A stretch of 64,000 nucleotides of DNA, from the NCBI RefSeq assembly GCF_900007165.1, contig NZ_CYGY02000020.1, positions 29,384 to 93,383 of the forward strand, in the 5' to 3' direction. Position numbers and translations under genes: made by a program. The notes under the pieces are model-generated. The model did not search any database. It was not told the DNA's origin and saw only the letters and a program-made list of their open reading frames with translations. Shown one piece after another: positions 48,955 to 58,643 of the stretch (the stretch's first letter is position 1; each line of letters opens with the position of its first letter). This DNA is from Paraburkholderia piptadeniae. Lineage in GTDB: Bacteria; Pseudomonadota; Gammaproteobacteria; Burkholderiales; Burkholderiaceae.

Positions 48955-50076
48955 TCAGTGTCCGGGCGGCTTCGGCATCAGACGCGCGAGAATCCGCACG
49001 TCGCTGCCGATCCGGTCCACGGCATGAAATTCGAGTTGCGTGCGCGCGTCGAGCGAACCCGGCGCGGCGAGATTGAACATGCTCATCGAGTCGTTGCCGA
49101 GCAGGCTTGGCGCGAGGTAGACGAGCAGCTCGTCTACACAGCCTTCGCGCAACAGCGACCCGTTCAGCTTGTAGCCCGCCTCCACGTGCAGTTCGTTGAC
49201 TTCGCGCTTGCCGAGCTCTTCCAGCATCTTCGGCAAGTCGACTTTGCCGTTGTCGTTCGCGAGCTGCACGATTTCGGCGCCGCGATCGTGCAGCGCGGCG
49301 GCGCGTTCTTCGAGCAGCGGGGTGAGCTTGCCGCAGAAGATCAGCGTCGGCGCGCCGGCGAGAATCTGCGCATCGGGCGATACTTCGAGCTGACTGTCGA
49401 TCAGCACGCGGTGCGGCTGGCGCGGCGTATCGACGGCGCGCACGGTCATGCGCGGATTGTCTTCCTTCACGGTGCCGATGCCCGTCAGGATCGCCGATGC
49501 GCGGGCGCGCCATGCGTGCCCGTCGTTGCGCGCCGCTTCGCTCGTGATCCACTGGCTCTCGCCCGACGGCAATCCCGTGCGTCCATCCAGCGATGCCGCC
49601 ACCTTCATCCGCACCCATGGGCGGCCGCGCGTCATCCGCGACACGAAGCCGATGTTCAGTTCGCGCGCTTCCGTTTCGAGCAGGCCGCAACGCACTTCGA
49701 TGCCCACTTCGCGCAGCATCGAGAGGCCGCGCCCCGACACGCGCGGGTTCGGGTCTTCCATTGCGGCGACCACGCGCGCAACCTTCGCTTCGATCAGCGC
49801 GTTCGCGCACGGCGGCGTGCGGCCGAAGTGGCTGCACGGTTCGAGCGTCACGTAAGCGGTCGCTCCGCGCGGATCGTTGCCGCGCTTGCGCGCGTCCTTC
49901 AGCGCCTGGATTTCCGCGTGATCGTGACCGGCGGGCTGCGTGTAGCCTTCGCCGATCACCTCGCCGTTCTTCACCAGCACGCAGCCGACGCGCGGATTCG
50001 GGTCGGTCGTGTACAGGCCGCGCCAGGCGAGGGCCAGCGCGCGCTCCATGTGGACGAAATCGGTCTGCGAGAACAT
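48955..50076 (-). CDS. ribD: bifunctional diaminohydroxyphosphoribosylaminopyrimidine deaminase/reductase
   Basis: Carries out the deamination and ribosyl-reduction steps after GTP cyclohydrolase II. The 373-residue protein has the deaminase zinc site (AGHDHAEIQAL and CSHFGRTPPC) in the first ~150 residues. The DHFR-like reductase half contains VRMKVAASLDGR and ESQWITSEAARNDGHAWRARASAILTG-type sequence. It is 39 bp after hemL. Confidence 0.95.
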   Translation of the reverse strand: MFSQTDFVHMERALALAWRGLYTTDPNPRVGCVLVKNGEVIGEGYTQPAGHDHAEIQALKDARKRGNDPRGATAYVTLEPCSHFGRTPPCANALIEAKVARVVAAMEDPNPRVSGRGLSMLREVGIEVRCGLLETEARELNIGFVSRMTRGRPWVRMKVAASLDGRTGLPSGESQWITSEAARNDGHAWRARASAILTGIGTVKEDNPRMTVRAVDTPRQPHRVLIDSQLEVSPDAQILAGAPTLIFCGKLTPLLEERAAALHDRGAEIVQLANDNGKVDLPKMLEELGKREVNELHVEAGYKLNGSLLREGCVDELLVYLAPSLLGNDSMSMFNLAAPGSLDARTQLEFHAVDRIGSDVRILARLMPKPPGH

Positions 50077-50115
50077 CGGTTTGGCGTTATCCGTTCAATG
50101 TTTCTTCAACGCGGT

Positions 50116-51396
50116 TCACGCGAGCGACTTGAATGCGCCGCGCGCGGCATCGATGGTCGCGTCGATGATCGCGTCGTCGTGCGCGCTCGACACGAAGCCT
50201 GCCTCGTACGCGGAAGGCGCGAAGTACACGCCCGCGTCGAGCATCTTGTGGAAGAACGCGTTGAAGCGCGGCACGTCGCAGCGCGAGATTTCCGCGAAGC
50301 TGCCCGGCACGTTCGCCGAAAAATACAGACCGAACATGCCGCCGACGGAATCCGCCGTGAACGGCACCTTCGCTTCGCGCGCGGCTTCCGTGAGGCCTTG
50401 CACAAGACGCGTCGTCTGGCGCGACAGCGTGTCGTAGAAGCCCGGCGCCTGGATCAGTTGCAATGTCTTGAGACCCGCCGCGACCGCGATCGGGTTGCCC
50501 GACAGCGTGCCCGCCTGGTAGACGCCGCCGAGCGGCGCGAGATGGGCCATGATGTCGCGTCGCCCGCCGAACGCTGCCGCCGGCATGCCGCCGCCGATCA
50601 CCTTGCCGAGACACGTGAGGTCCGGCGTGATGCCATACAGTTGCTGAGCGCCACCCAGCGCGACGCGGAACCCGCACATCACTTCGTCGAAGATCAGCAC
50701 CGAACCGTATTCGGTGCAGAGGCGGCGCAGCGCGCCCAGGAACTCCGGCGTCGCGCGCACGAGGTTCATGTTGCCCGCCACCGGCTCGACGATCACGGAA
50801 GCGATCTCGTTGCCGAAAGCCTTGAACGCTTCTTCGAGCGCCGCGACATTGTTGTATTCGAGCACGGTGGTGTGCTTCGCGATATCGACGGGCACGCCCG
50901 CCGACGTCGGGTTGCCGAACGTCAGCAGGCCCGAGCCTGCCTTCACGAGCAGGCTGTCCGCGTGGCCGTGATAGCAGCCCTCGAACTTGACGATGCGGCT
51001 GCGGTTCGTGAAGCCGCGCGCGAGGCGCAGCGCGCTCATCGTCGCTTCCGTGCCGCTCGACACCATCCGTACCTGTTCCATCGAAGGCACGAGCTTGCAG
51101 ATTTCCTCGGCGATTTCCACCTCGGCTTGCGTCGGCGCGCCGAACGAGAACCCGTTAACCAGCACACGTTGCACGGCCTCGAGCACTTCCGGATGCACGT
51201 GGCCGACGATCATCGGCCCCCACGAGCCGATGTAGTCGATATAACGCTTGCCCTCGGCGTCCCAGAAGTACGCGCCTTGCGCGCGTTCGATGAAACGCGG
51301 CGTGCCGCCGACCGAACGGAAGGCGCGCACGGGCGAGTTGACGCCGCCCGGAATGGTTTTCTGGGCGCGGTCGAAGAGTTCTTGATTGCTGGACAT
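50116..51396 (-). CDS. hemL: glutamate-1-semialdehyde 2,1-aminomutase
   Basis: HemL makes 5-aminolevulinate from glutamate semialdehyde in the C5 heme pathway, a PLP enzyme of 426 residues. It has [63 protein letters not shown] and the cofactor lysine in [19 protein letters not shown]. The ATG at 51396 is chosen because upstream in-frame sequence is not family-like. It probably heads the hemL-ribD-ribE-ribB-ribH-nusB transcription unit. Confidence 0.95.
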   Translation of the reverse strand: MSSNQELFDRAQKTIPGGVNSPVRAFRSVGGTPRFIERAQGAYFWDAEGKRYIDYIGSWGPMIVGHVHPEVLEAVQRVLVNGFSFGAPTQAEVEIAEEICKLVPSMEQVRMVSSGTEATMSALRLARGFTNRSRIVKFEGCYHGHADSLLVKAGSGLLTFGNPTSAGVPVDIAKHTTVLEYNNVAALEEAFKAFGNEIASVIVEPVAGNMNLVRATPEFLGALRRLCTEYGSVLIFDEVMCGFRVALGGAQQLYGITPDLTCLGKVIGGGMPAAAFGGRRDIMAHLAPLGGVYQAGTLSGNPIAVAAGLKTLQLIQAPGFYDTLSRQTTRLVQGLTEAAREAKVPFTADSVGGMFGLYFSANVPGSFAEISRCDVPRFNAFFHKMLDAGVYFAPSAYEAGFVSSAHDDAIIDATIDAARGAFKSLA

Positions 51397-51605
51397 GAGC
51401 GTTGGACCTGCTTGGGTTGGGCTCGCGCGCCGAATGGCTGCAACTCGCGCGAGTGCGGTACATGGGCGGTATCGATGCGCTGCGAACGGGCACGCGCAAG
51501 CGCGCAACGAACGCACGACCGTAAGAATGACCTCACGAAATTGTACCGGAGTCGTGTGGATTCGGCCGTGGGCAGGCAGGCGCGACGGGGCGGCGCCGTA
51601 TGCGT

Positions 51606-52262
51606 TCAAGTGCCGCCGCCGCTGTTGCCGCCCGAGTTGCCGCCGTTATTGCCTTCGCCGTCGCCGGGCGCACTGCCTGGGCGCTTTGCCTTGCCGAAGT
51701 ACATCGCCACCCGCGCCGCGCGTTTGCCGGCAGCGGCTTTGTTCGCTTCGCTCCACGCTTGCGTCGCTTGCTCCTTCGTCGATTTCGCCGGCTCGTCCGC
51801 ATGCGGTGCGACGGCAGGCCTCGGCCGCTTGCCCGTCCTTTCGAGCCAGCGCTTTTCGAGAGCGCCCTCGGCGATCGGCTTGATCGAGATGCCCGAGGTT
51901 TGCGCATCCCACGTCTGGACGGAGAAAGGGTGCTGGCGCAGTTCGTCGCGGGAAACCACGACTTCATGATGCGCATCGACCAGATAGTCGTACACGAAGT
52001 CGATGCAAAGCCGGTAGCCGCGCTTCTTGGTCGCGTCGGGCACTTCGTATGGCGCGCGCGTCACGTAGCCCGACGCGAACACGCCTTTGGGCTCCAGCGT
52101 CACGCGATGAATGAACACGCGGTCGCCCGGCAGGATGCTGCGCGAAAAGCCGCAGCCCCAGACGTCGGTGACGGCTTCGCCCGCCGCGACGCGCTTTGCC
52201 ACGTCCGGCAGTTCGGGCCACGGCCACTTCCTGGGGCTCCAGATCAGCAGGAATGCGGTCAT
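51606..52262 (-). CDS. EVE/PUA-like domain protein with a Gly/Asn-rich tail
   Basis: Predicted 218-residue protein. The first ~130 residues look like an EVE/PUA-related fold ([48 protein letters not shown]), a fold that binds modified bases or RNA and is often linked to HNH nucleases. The last third is low complexity, Lys/Ala-rich and then [15 protein letters not shown]. No nuclease domain is present. The ATG at 52262 matches the domain start. Function unknown. Confidence 0.6.
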   Translation of the reverse strand: MTAFLLIWSPRKWPWPELPDVAKRVAAGEAVTDVWGCGFSRSILPGDRVFIHRVTLEPKGVFASGYVTRAPYEVPDATKKRGYRLCIDFVYDYLVDAHHEVVVSRDELRQHPFSVQTWDAQTSGISIKPIAEGALEKRWLERTGKRPRPAVAPHADEPAKSTKEQATQAWSEANKAAAGKRAARVAMYFGKAKRPGSAPGDGEGNNGGNSGGNSGGGT

Positions 52263-52476
52263 CTGCGTCGAATGTCTGAGTGAGAAACGGACGGCCAGCT
52301 TAACCGATAAGGCGGAGGAGGCTTGTATCCAGCGGGCGCCGGGACGGCTCGGTACGGCGTTGAGCGGGGCGATATTTAAACGTCGGGTTACAATCTCAGG
52401 CCGTATCCGCGACCTCGCACGGTCCGCTGGTTCGCCCATCGGCCGATCTTTGCGCGTCGCTTCTCACTGGAATCCA

Positions 52477-53700
52477 ATGTCTCACGTCGTCAGATCCCGG
52501 CCGGATGCCCGGCTGATTCTGCTGCTCGGCGCGCTGGCCGCGTGCGGGCCGATTTCGATCGATATGTACCTGCCCAGTCTTCCGTCGATCACGCAGGCGT
52601 TCAACGTCAGCGCGGGCGCGGCGCAGGGCACGCTGACCAGCTTCATGCTCGGCTTCTCGATCGGCATGCTTCTGTACGGGCCGATGTCGGATGCGTATGG
52701 GCGGCGCCCCGTGCTGCTCGGCGGCATCATCATGTACACGCTCGCGACGATCGTCTGCGCGGTGTCGCTGTCGATCGGCGCGCTCGTCACGTTCCGCTTC
52801 GTGCAGGCGCTCGGCGCGGGCGCGGCATCCGTGCTCGCGCGCGCGATCGCCCGCGATGCGCACGGCCCAACCGACGCAGCCCGCGTGCTGTCGATGCTCG
52901 CCATCGTCACGTCGATCGGGCCGTTGCTTGCGCCGCTGCTCGGCGGGCAGTTGCTTCTGCTCGGCGGCTGGCGCGTCGTCTTCATCGCGCTGACGATCTT
53001 CGGCGCTCTCTGCGCCGCGACCGCGTTCATGCGCGTGCCGGAAACCTGGCCGCGCGAGATGCGCGCGCACGGCGCGGTGCTCCAGTCGTTTGCCGCGTAC
53101 GGCACGCTGCTGAAGGACCCTGTCACGTGGGGGCACATGCTGTGCGGTGGCATGGCGTTCGCGTCGATGTTCGCGTACATCACGGCGACGCCGTTCGTCT
53201 ATATCGAGTACTTCCATGTGTCGCCGCAGCACTACGGCTTTCTGTTCGGGCTGAACATCATCGGCATCATGCTCGGCAACTTCGTGAACACGCGTGTCGT
53301 CGGACGCACGGGGCCGCTGCCCGTCATTTCGGCCGCCGCGACGATCAGCTTCGTCGCATCGCTGTTCGTTGCGCTGATGTGTCTGACGGGGTGGGGCGGG
53401 CTGTGGTCGATCGTCGTCGGGCTGTTCTTCGTGGTGGGCGTGGTCGGCGTGCTGTCGGCCAATTGCACGACCGACCTGATGCATCGCTATCCGCGGAATG
53501 CGGGCGCGGCGGCGGCCGTGTTCGGCGCGATGCAGCTTGCGTTCGGCGCGCTGTCGAGCTTTGCTGTCGGGCTGTGGCATGACGGCTCGCCGCAAGGGAT
53601 GGGCGTGACGATCGCCGTCGCGGGATCGCTGTGCTTCGTCGGACGGTTCCTGCTGATGCGCTGGCATGGGCGGCCCGTATCGCGGGCTTCGGCGGCCTGA
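52477..53700 (+). CDS. Bcr/CflA-family multidrug exporter (MFS)
   Basis: Twelve-helix drug:proton antiporter of 407 residues. The signature of the Bcr/CflA (DHA1) group is present: GPISIDMYLPSLPSITQAF, YGPMSDAYGRRPVLLGG and RAIARDAHGPTDAARVLSM. It is divergent from the EVE-like gene. The ATG at 52477 starts the conserved region. Substrate unknown. Confidence 0.9.
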   Translation: MSHVVRSRPDARLILLLGALAACGPISIDMYLPSLPSITQAFNVSAGAAQGTLTSFMLGFSIGMLLYGPMSDAYGRRPVLLGGIIMYTLATIVCAVSLSIGALVTFRFVQALGAGAASVLARAIARDAHGPTDAARVLSMLAIVTSIGPLLAPLLGGQLLLLGGWRVVFIALTIFGALCAATAFMRVPETWPREMRAHGAVLQSFAAYGTLLKDPVTWGHMLCGGMAFASMFAYITATPFVYIEYFHVSPQHYGFLFGLNIIGIMLGNFVNTRVVGRTGPLPVISAAATISFVASLFVALMCLTGWGGLWSIVVGLFFVVGVVGVLSANCTTDLMHRYPRNAGAAAAVFGAMQLAFGALSSFAVGLWHDGSPQGMGVTIAVAGSLCFVGRFLLMRWHGRPVSRASAA

Positions 53701-53742
53701 CTTACACGCGCGAGACCACGCGCGAACGAATCGGCGGATAAC

Positions 53743-53787
53743 AAAAAGCCGGACCTGCTGCTGAATGGCAAAGGGTCCGGCTTTTTT
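53743..53787 (+). terminator. terminator between the exporter and glk
   Basis: AAAAAGCCGGACC (53743-53755) pairs with GGTCCGGCTTTTT (53774-53786), ending in a T run. It separates convergent genes. Confidence 0.88.
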
Positions 53788-53822
53788 ACTGCTGACGCTT
53801 ACCGCTCGAACGCGAGCGCGGA

Positions 53823-55739
53823 CTAGTCCTTCGGCGAGGCCGCCGCTCCGTGACTGAGCCAATCGAGCACGGCCGTCGTATCGTCGTCGGCGTCCTTGCG
53901 CGCCTTCGCCACGGCAGCGCTGACTTCCGCCGCCGGCGCCGCACGACGGATCGCCACGCCGACGGCCAGGATGTCGATCATCAGCAGATGCAGGATGCGC
54001 GAGATCATCGACAACTGCGACTCGCGAATCTCGATGTGATCCGTCTCGAGTGCGACCGTTGCGCGCTTGGCCAAAGGCGTGTTGCTCGATGTGATCGCGA
54101 TCACCTTCGCGCCCGCCTGCATCGCCACTTCGAGCACGCGCAACAGTTCGGGCGCGCGGCCCGACTTCGACACCGCGACGATCACATCGCCCTTGCCGAG
54201 CAGCGCCGCCGACGCCGCCTGCATGTACAGATCGCCGTAAGCGATCGTCGGAATGCCGAAGCGGAAGAACTTGTAGTGCGCGTCCTGCGCGACGATGTTC
54301 GAATTGCCGAGTCCGTAGAACTCGATGCGCCGCGCGCCGTTCAGCAGATCGATGGCCGTTTCGACATGCTCGAAGTTCAGATGCTCGCGCAACTGCAGGA
54401 TCGCGGAGACGGTGTTGTCCAGCACCTTCGCGCCGAAGTCCGTCGCCGTGTCGCCGAGATGCACCTGGCTGTGCGACACGGGAATCGTGCCCGTCAGACC
54501 CGTCGCGAGCTTCAGCTTGAAGTCGGACAGGCCCTGGCAGCCGAGCGAACGGCAGAAGCGGATCACGGTCGGCTGGCTCACATCGGCCTTGCGCGCGATG
54601 TCGACGATGGGATCGTTGATGATCGAGCGCGGGTGGTTGAGCGCGAGATCCGCGACGCGGCGCTCGGCGGGCGTCAGTGCATCGCGCATCTGCCGGATGC
54701 GCTCGAACACGGCGGACGAACTGCCGCCCGCGCGATTCGACAGCTGCTCCGCGAGAATCGCCGACACGCCGAGAAACGCCGGATATTCCGCCGTGATCAC
54801 ATAGGTCGGCACGTTCTTCAGATAGGCCTCGAAGCGGCCCTTCGCCTCGAAGCGCTGACGGAACGACGAGCGCGCGAACACGTCGCCCAGACGCGGCACG
54901 ACGCCGCCGCCGATGTAGATGCCGCCCAGCGCGCCCAGCGTCACCGCGATGTTGCCCGCGAACGTGCCGAGAATGCCGCAGAACACGTCGATCGTCTCGG
55001 CGGCGAGCGGATCGCCGTCGAGGCCTTTCTTGACGATCTCCGACACTTCGAGCGTCGCGGGCACGCGTTTTTTGTCGCGAGCCGCGAGCGCGCGATAGAT
55101 CACTTCGATGCCGGGCCCGGCGGCAACGCGCTCGAACGACACATGCGGCCACTTCTTGCGCGAGTACTGCAGCACGAGGTCTTCGCGCTCGTCCATCGGC
55201 GCGAACGTCGCGTGGCCGCCTTCGCTGCCGAGCGCGATCCAGCGGTCGTCGGCGGGAATCAGGCCCGACACGCCCATGCCCGTGCCCGGGCCGAGCAGGC
55301 CGATCACGCTGTTCTGCCGGCGCGTGCCGCCGCCCACCTGCACGCGCTGCGAATCGGTGAGGCCCGGCAGCGCCATCGCGAGCGCGGTGAAGTCGTTCAC
55401 GACGAGCAATGTGTCGAAGCCGAGCTGACGGCGCGTCGCTTCGATCGAGAACGTCCAGTCGTGATTGGTCATGCTGACCTGATCGCCGTCGACGGGATTC
55501 GCGATCGCAATCGCCGCATGATTCACGCGACCGATCTTGCTGTCCTTCAGATACTTCTTGATGACCTCTGCGACACCCGGATAGTCCGCGCACGGATAGA
55601 CGAGAACCTGCGTGATTTCGCCGGGACCGGTTTCAAGCGCGAAGCGCGCATTGGTGCCGCCGATGTCGGCAAGCAGCCTCGGTCCGTCGGCGTGCTGGCC
55701 CGCGCCAGGGGCAGCCTTAGTTTGCACACCAGTAGACAT
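53823..55739 (-). CDS. glk: fused glucokinase and RpiR-type transcriptional regulator
   Basis: Bifunctional protein of 638 residues. The N-terminal ~330 are a glucokinase ([45 protein letters not shown]). A winged helix of the RpiR type follows ([35 protein letters not shown]), then a SIS sugar-phosphate domain ([35 protein letters not shown]). The fusion is known in Burkholderiaceae. The regulator half probably senses a pathway intermediate such as KDPG or glucose-6-phosphate and acts at the palindrome upstream of zwf. Its start overlaps the pgl end by 23 bp; GGGAG precedes the ATG. Confidence 0.95.
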   Translation of the reverse strand: MSTGVQTKAAPGAGQHADGPRLLADIGGTNARFALETGPGEITQVLVYPCADYPGVAEVIKKYLKDSKIGRVNHAAIAIANPVDGDQVSMTNHDWTFSIEATRRQLGFDTLLVVNDFTALAMALPGLTDSQRVQVGGGTRRQNSVIGLLGPGTGMGVSGLIPADDRWIALGSEGGHATFAPMDEREDLVLQYSRKKWPHVSFERVAAGPGIEVIYRALAARDKKRVPATLEVSEIVKKGLDGDPLAAETIDVFCGILGTFAGNIAVTLGALGGIYIGGGVVPRLGDVFARSSFRQRFEAKGRFEAYLKNVPTYVITAEYPAFLGVSAILAEQLSNRAGGSSSAVFERIRQMRDALTPAERRVADLALNHPRSIINDPIVDIARKADVSQPTVIRFCRSLGCQGLSDFKLKLATGLTGTIPVSHSQVHLGDTATDFGAKVLDNTVSAILQLREHLNFEHVETAIDLLNGARRIEFYGLGNSNIVAQDAHYKFFRFGIPTIAYGDLYMQAASAALLGKGDVIVAVSKSGRAPELLRVLEVAMQAGAKVIAITSSNTPLAKRATVALETDHIEIRESQLSMISRILHLLMIDILAVGVAIRRAAPAAEVSAAVAKARKDADDDTTAVLDWLSHGAAASPKD

Positions 55740-56424
55740 CGAGTCTTACTCCCTTGTCGTTCGCCAACGTCGAGATGGCATTTTTTTGTGGGGCGGCTGC
55801 GGCGGCTTTGAGCACGTCGAGCTTTTTCTGACCGGCGATCAGTAGGAACAGCCGGTCGATTTTCTTCAACGCGGACATCGACCAGCTCACGCGCGCATGT
55901 GGCGCGGCGCCGGGATGCACGGCGACGAACGGATCGGCCGTCGAGACCGCGTGCTCCCATTCGGGCGCGTCCGCGAAAATCGACGCCGTGTGGCCGTCTT
56001 CGCCCATGCCGAGCACGGCCACATCGGGCAGATGACGATCGCCGCGCGCGACATCGCGATTCAACGCGGCGACATGCGCATCGAGCGATTGCGCCGTGTC
56101 GACGAGCGGCAGGAAGGTCGCCTCACGCGCCGCGTTCTGCAACAGCGTCTCGCGGGCGAGGCGCGCGTTGCTCGCGTCATCCGTCTCGGGCACCCAGCGG
56201 TCGTCGACGAGCGTGACGGCGATGCGCTTCCAGTCGAACGGCTGCATGGATAGCGTTTGCAGAAACGGACGCGGACTCGTGCCACCGGACACGGCAAGCG
56301 TCGTCGGGCGCGCGTGGGTTGCGCTCGCACGGGCGGCGAGCGACGCCTGTAGCGCGTCGCCGACCGCCTTCGCCAGCGCGTCGGATTGGGCGCGCGGGTC
56401 GTCGAAAGCGTGAAGCTCGATCAC
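55717..56424 (-). CDS. pgl: 6-phosphogluconolactonase
   Basis: Hydrolyses the lactone made by Zwf. The 235-residue protein has [36 protein letters not shown] and [12 protein letters not shown], the DevB/SOL-type signatures. It lies between zwf and glk, and its 3' end overlaps the glk start by 23 bp, so the two are coupled. Confidence 0.95.
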   Translation of the reverse strand: MIELHAFDDPRAQSDALAKAVGDALQASLAARASATHARPTTLAVSGGTSPRPFLQTLSMQPFDWKRIAVTLVDDRWVPETDDASNARLARETLLQNAAREATFLPLVDTAQSLDAHVAALNRDVARGDRHLPDVAVLGMGEDGHTASIFADAPEWEHAVSTADPFVAVHPGAAPHARVSWSMSALKKIDRLFLLIAGQKKLDVLKAAAAAPQKNAISTLANDKGVRLDVYWCAN

Positions 56425-56601
56425 TTCTCCTCCATGCTGCTTTCTTTGTTAGATCTGAGGTGCTGCGGGGACGGCATCGTCGATCACTTAAGTCGACGCG
56501 GCCTTGTCCCGCTGCTGCCGCGACGGGGCCTGTGTCATCTGCGTCACCGGGTTCCCGTCCGGCTGTTCATGCCGTACTGCAAGCGGCGCGCCGGGTGCAA
56601 T

Positions 56602-56621
56602 ATCGATGCAAAAACATCGAT
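56602..56621. promoter_or_regulatory. hairpin-forming repeat between zwf and pgl
   Basis: ATCGATG-CAAAAA-CATCGAT, followed by an A-rich tract on the plus strand. It lies in the 232-bp gap within the zwf-pgl-glk transcription unit and could alter readthrough or mRNA decay. Confidence 0.35.
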
Positions 56622-56656
56622 CATCGCAGGACAAAAACAAAACGCGCCGTACTTCG

Positions 56657-58114
56657 TCAATTCTCTTCTTCGAGCCAGCAGGTATCGTGCTGCGCAAGCA
56701 TCGCGCTCGCCGCCGCCGGCCCCCATGTGCCTGCCGCATAAGGCTTCGGCTTGCCCGACGCGGCCCACTCGTTGAGGATCGGCTCGACCCACTTCCATGC
56801 CGCTTCCTGTTCGTCGCGACGCACGAAGAGCGCGAGACGCCCGTGGATCACATCGAGCAGCAGACGCTGATACGCCTCCATCTGGCCTTCCTTGAAGAAC
56901 TGGTCGAAGGCGAGGTCGAGGTGCACGCTCGACAGGTTCATCCCTTCGCCAGGCTTCTTCGCGAGGCAGTAGAGGCGGATCGTTTCGTTCGGCTGCAGGC
57001 GGATCACGAGACGATTCGCGCCCGGCCGCAGCGCCGACGAACCCAGCGCCGAATGCGGCACGGCGCGGAAGTTCACGACGATCTCCGCGACGCGATCGGC
57101 CAGCCGCTTGCCCGTGCGCAGGAAGAACGGCACGCCCGCCCAGCGCCAGTTCTCGATCTCGACCTTCAGCGCGACAAACGTTTCAGTCGCGCTGTCGGTC
57201 TTCACGCCGGGTTCCGTTGCATACGCCGGCACCGATGCGCCGCGAATGACGCCCGCATGATACTGGCCACGCACGGCGACCTTGCCGATATCGCGCGGAT
57301 CGATCGGCTTCAGCGCGCGCAACACGCGCAGCTTTTCATCGCGCACGGAATCCGAATCCATCGAATGCGGCGGCTCCATCGCGACGATCGAAAGCAGTTG
57401 CAGCAAATGGTTTTGCACCATGTCGCGCAGCGCGCCCGTATTGTCGTAGAAGTCGCCGCGCGCTTCCACGCCGAGTTCTTCGGCGATCGTGATCTGAATG
57501 CTCTCGACCCACTCGCGGCGCCACAGCGGCTCGAACAGCGCATTGCCGAAGCGCAGCGCCAACAGGTTTTGCACGGGCTCTTTGCCGAGGTAGTGATCGA
57601 TACGATAGATCTGCCCTTCGGCGAAGATTTCGCCGACGGCATCGTTGATTGCATTCGAAGAACGCAGGTCATAACCGAGCGGCTTTTCGAGCACGATGCG
57701 CGCGTTTTCGTTGAGACCCACCGACGCGAGCGCGCGGCAGATCGGCACGAAGAGCGACGGGCCCGTCGCCAGATAGAACACGCGCGTGCCGGGCAGGTCC
57801 TGCATCGCGTCGCGCAGCTTGACGAAGTCTTCGGCCTTGCCGAGATCGAGCTTCACGTACTCGATGCGTTCGAGAAAGCTCGACCACGCGTTTTCGTCGA
57901 TGCCGTTCTTCGAAACGTGCGCCTTCACGTGTTCGTTGACCCACTGCAGATAGCCGCCACGGTCTTCCTCATGCCGCGCGACGGCAATGATCTTGCCGCT
58001 CGCCTCGAGCATGCCCGCGCGGTGTGCTTCATACAGAGCGGGGAGGATCTTGCGCATCGACAGATCGCCGGTTCCGCCGAAGAGAACGAAGGTGAAGCTG
58101 GAGTCGGTTTGCAT
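56657..58114 (-). CDS. zwf: glucose-6-phosphate 1-dehydrogenase
   Basis: Zwf oxidises glucose-6-phosphate to 6-phosphogluconolactone, feeding the Entner-Doudoroff and pentose phosphate pathways. The 485-residue protein has FVLFGGTGDLSMRKILPAL, the active-site RIDHYLGKEPVQNLLALRF, and IENWRWAGVPFFLRTGKRL. The ATG at 58114 follows GGAG. It is first in the zwf-pgl-glk operon and shares a divergent promoter with the sugar ABC operon. Confidence 0.96.
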   Translation of the reverse strand: MQTDSSFTFVLFGGTGDLSMRKILPALYEAHRAGMLEASGKIIAVARHEEDRGGYLQWVNEHVKAHVSKNGIDENAWSSFLERIEYVKLDLGKAEDFVKLRDAMQDLPGTRVFYLATGPSLFVPICRALASVGLNENARIVLEKPLGYDLRSSNAINDAVGEIFAEGQIYRIDHYLGKEPVQNLLALRFGNALFEPLWRREWVESIQITIAEELGVEARGDFYDNTGALRDMVQNHLLQLLSIVAMEPPHSMDSDSVRDEKLRVLRALKPIDPRDIGKVAVRGQYHAGVIRGASVPAYATEPGVKTDSATETFVALKVEIENWRWAGVPFFLRTGKRLADRVAEIVVNFRAVPHSALGSSALRPGANRLVIRLQPNETIRLYCLAKKPGEGMNLSSVHLDLAFDQFFKEGQMEAYQRLLLDVIHGRLALFVRRDEQEAAWKWVEPILNEWAASGKPKPYAAGTWGPAAASAMLAQHDTCWLEEEN

Positions 58115-58173
58115 GAGTCTCCGTGAGATATCTGGTGGGCCTGTAAGGCGCCCGTAGTCCGATAAAATTTTTT

Positions 58174-58202
58174 TTGACACTGAATTGTAGTTTAACTACA
58201 AT
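58174..58202 (+). promoter_or_regulatory. sigma-70 promoter for the sugar ABC transporter
   Basis: TTGACA (58174-58179), 17-bp spacer, TACAAT (58197-58202). The -35 is the perfect consensus. The spacer and -10 are covered by a 19-bp palindrome. Confidence 0.85.
58184..58202. promoter_or_regulatory. 19-bp perfect palindrome, candidate RpiR/HexR-type operator
   Basis: ATTGTAGTT-T-AACTACAAT. It is like the palindromes bound by RpiR-family regulators such as HexR and covers -10 elements of both divergent promoters. Binding protein inferred from context. Confidence 0.75.
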
Positions 58203-58211
58203 CCAAATCAA
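58184..58211 (-). promoter_or_regulatory. sigma-70 promoter for zwf
   Basis: On the minus strand TTGATT (58206-58211), 16-bp spacer, TACAAT (58184-58189). It faces away from the transporter promoter and shares the same palindrome. Confidence 0.7.
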
Positions 58212-58643
58212 GAGGTAACGTGAATTCGACGAAAAAAGCGTGCGGGGCTTGTGAACAAGCGCCTTTTCGCGAGTGCACATAGCTTCCCTGCATGTTAACG
58301 GACAACGCGTTCCGGCATGCGCCAGAGTGCCTTTCGCAGGCGGCGCACGACGGCCGGAACGGGCGTTTCAGCGAATGACGTGCTCGGACCACCTCGAGTC
58401 TGCAACGCGCCGCAGTCAGAAGGCGGAGCAGGCAAAAATCAGAAGAGGAGACAGTTCTTGCATTGCAAACCACTCATCTCTTGAGCGTCACGCGGCCGAA
58501 CCTCGGCACGCCGGCACATTCACTTCACCTCGTGCCTGTCCGACGCTCGACCGTCCAGCGCATTGCCTGTTTGACCAACCATCGCACCCTGGCGACATCA
58601 GGGGCCACTCGTTTTTAGTTCAGGTGTCTGGAGGAGATAAGCA
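58203..58643 (+). other. long untranslated leader of the sugar transporter operon
   Basis: From the likely transcription start near 58209 there are about 435 nt before the first gene. It contains several runs of A and T and short self-complementary stretches (for example CTTGTGAACAAG, 58248-58259) but no supported ORF. No known riboswitch was recognised. Confidence 0.4.

Noticed and set aside
52396..55593. A 1065-codon open frame on the minus strand
   Set aside because: It is the out-of-frame shadow of the exporter and glk genes; no domain is recognisable, while real motifs are in the other frames.
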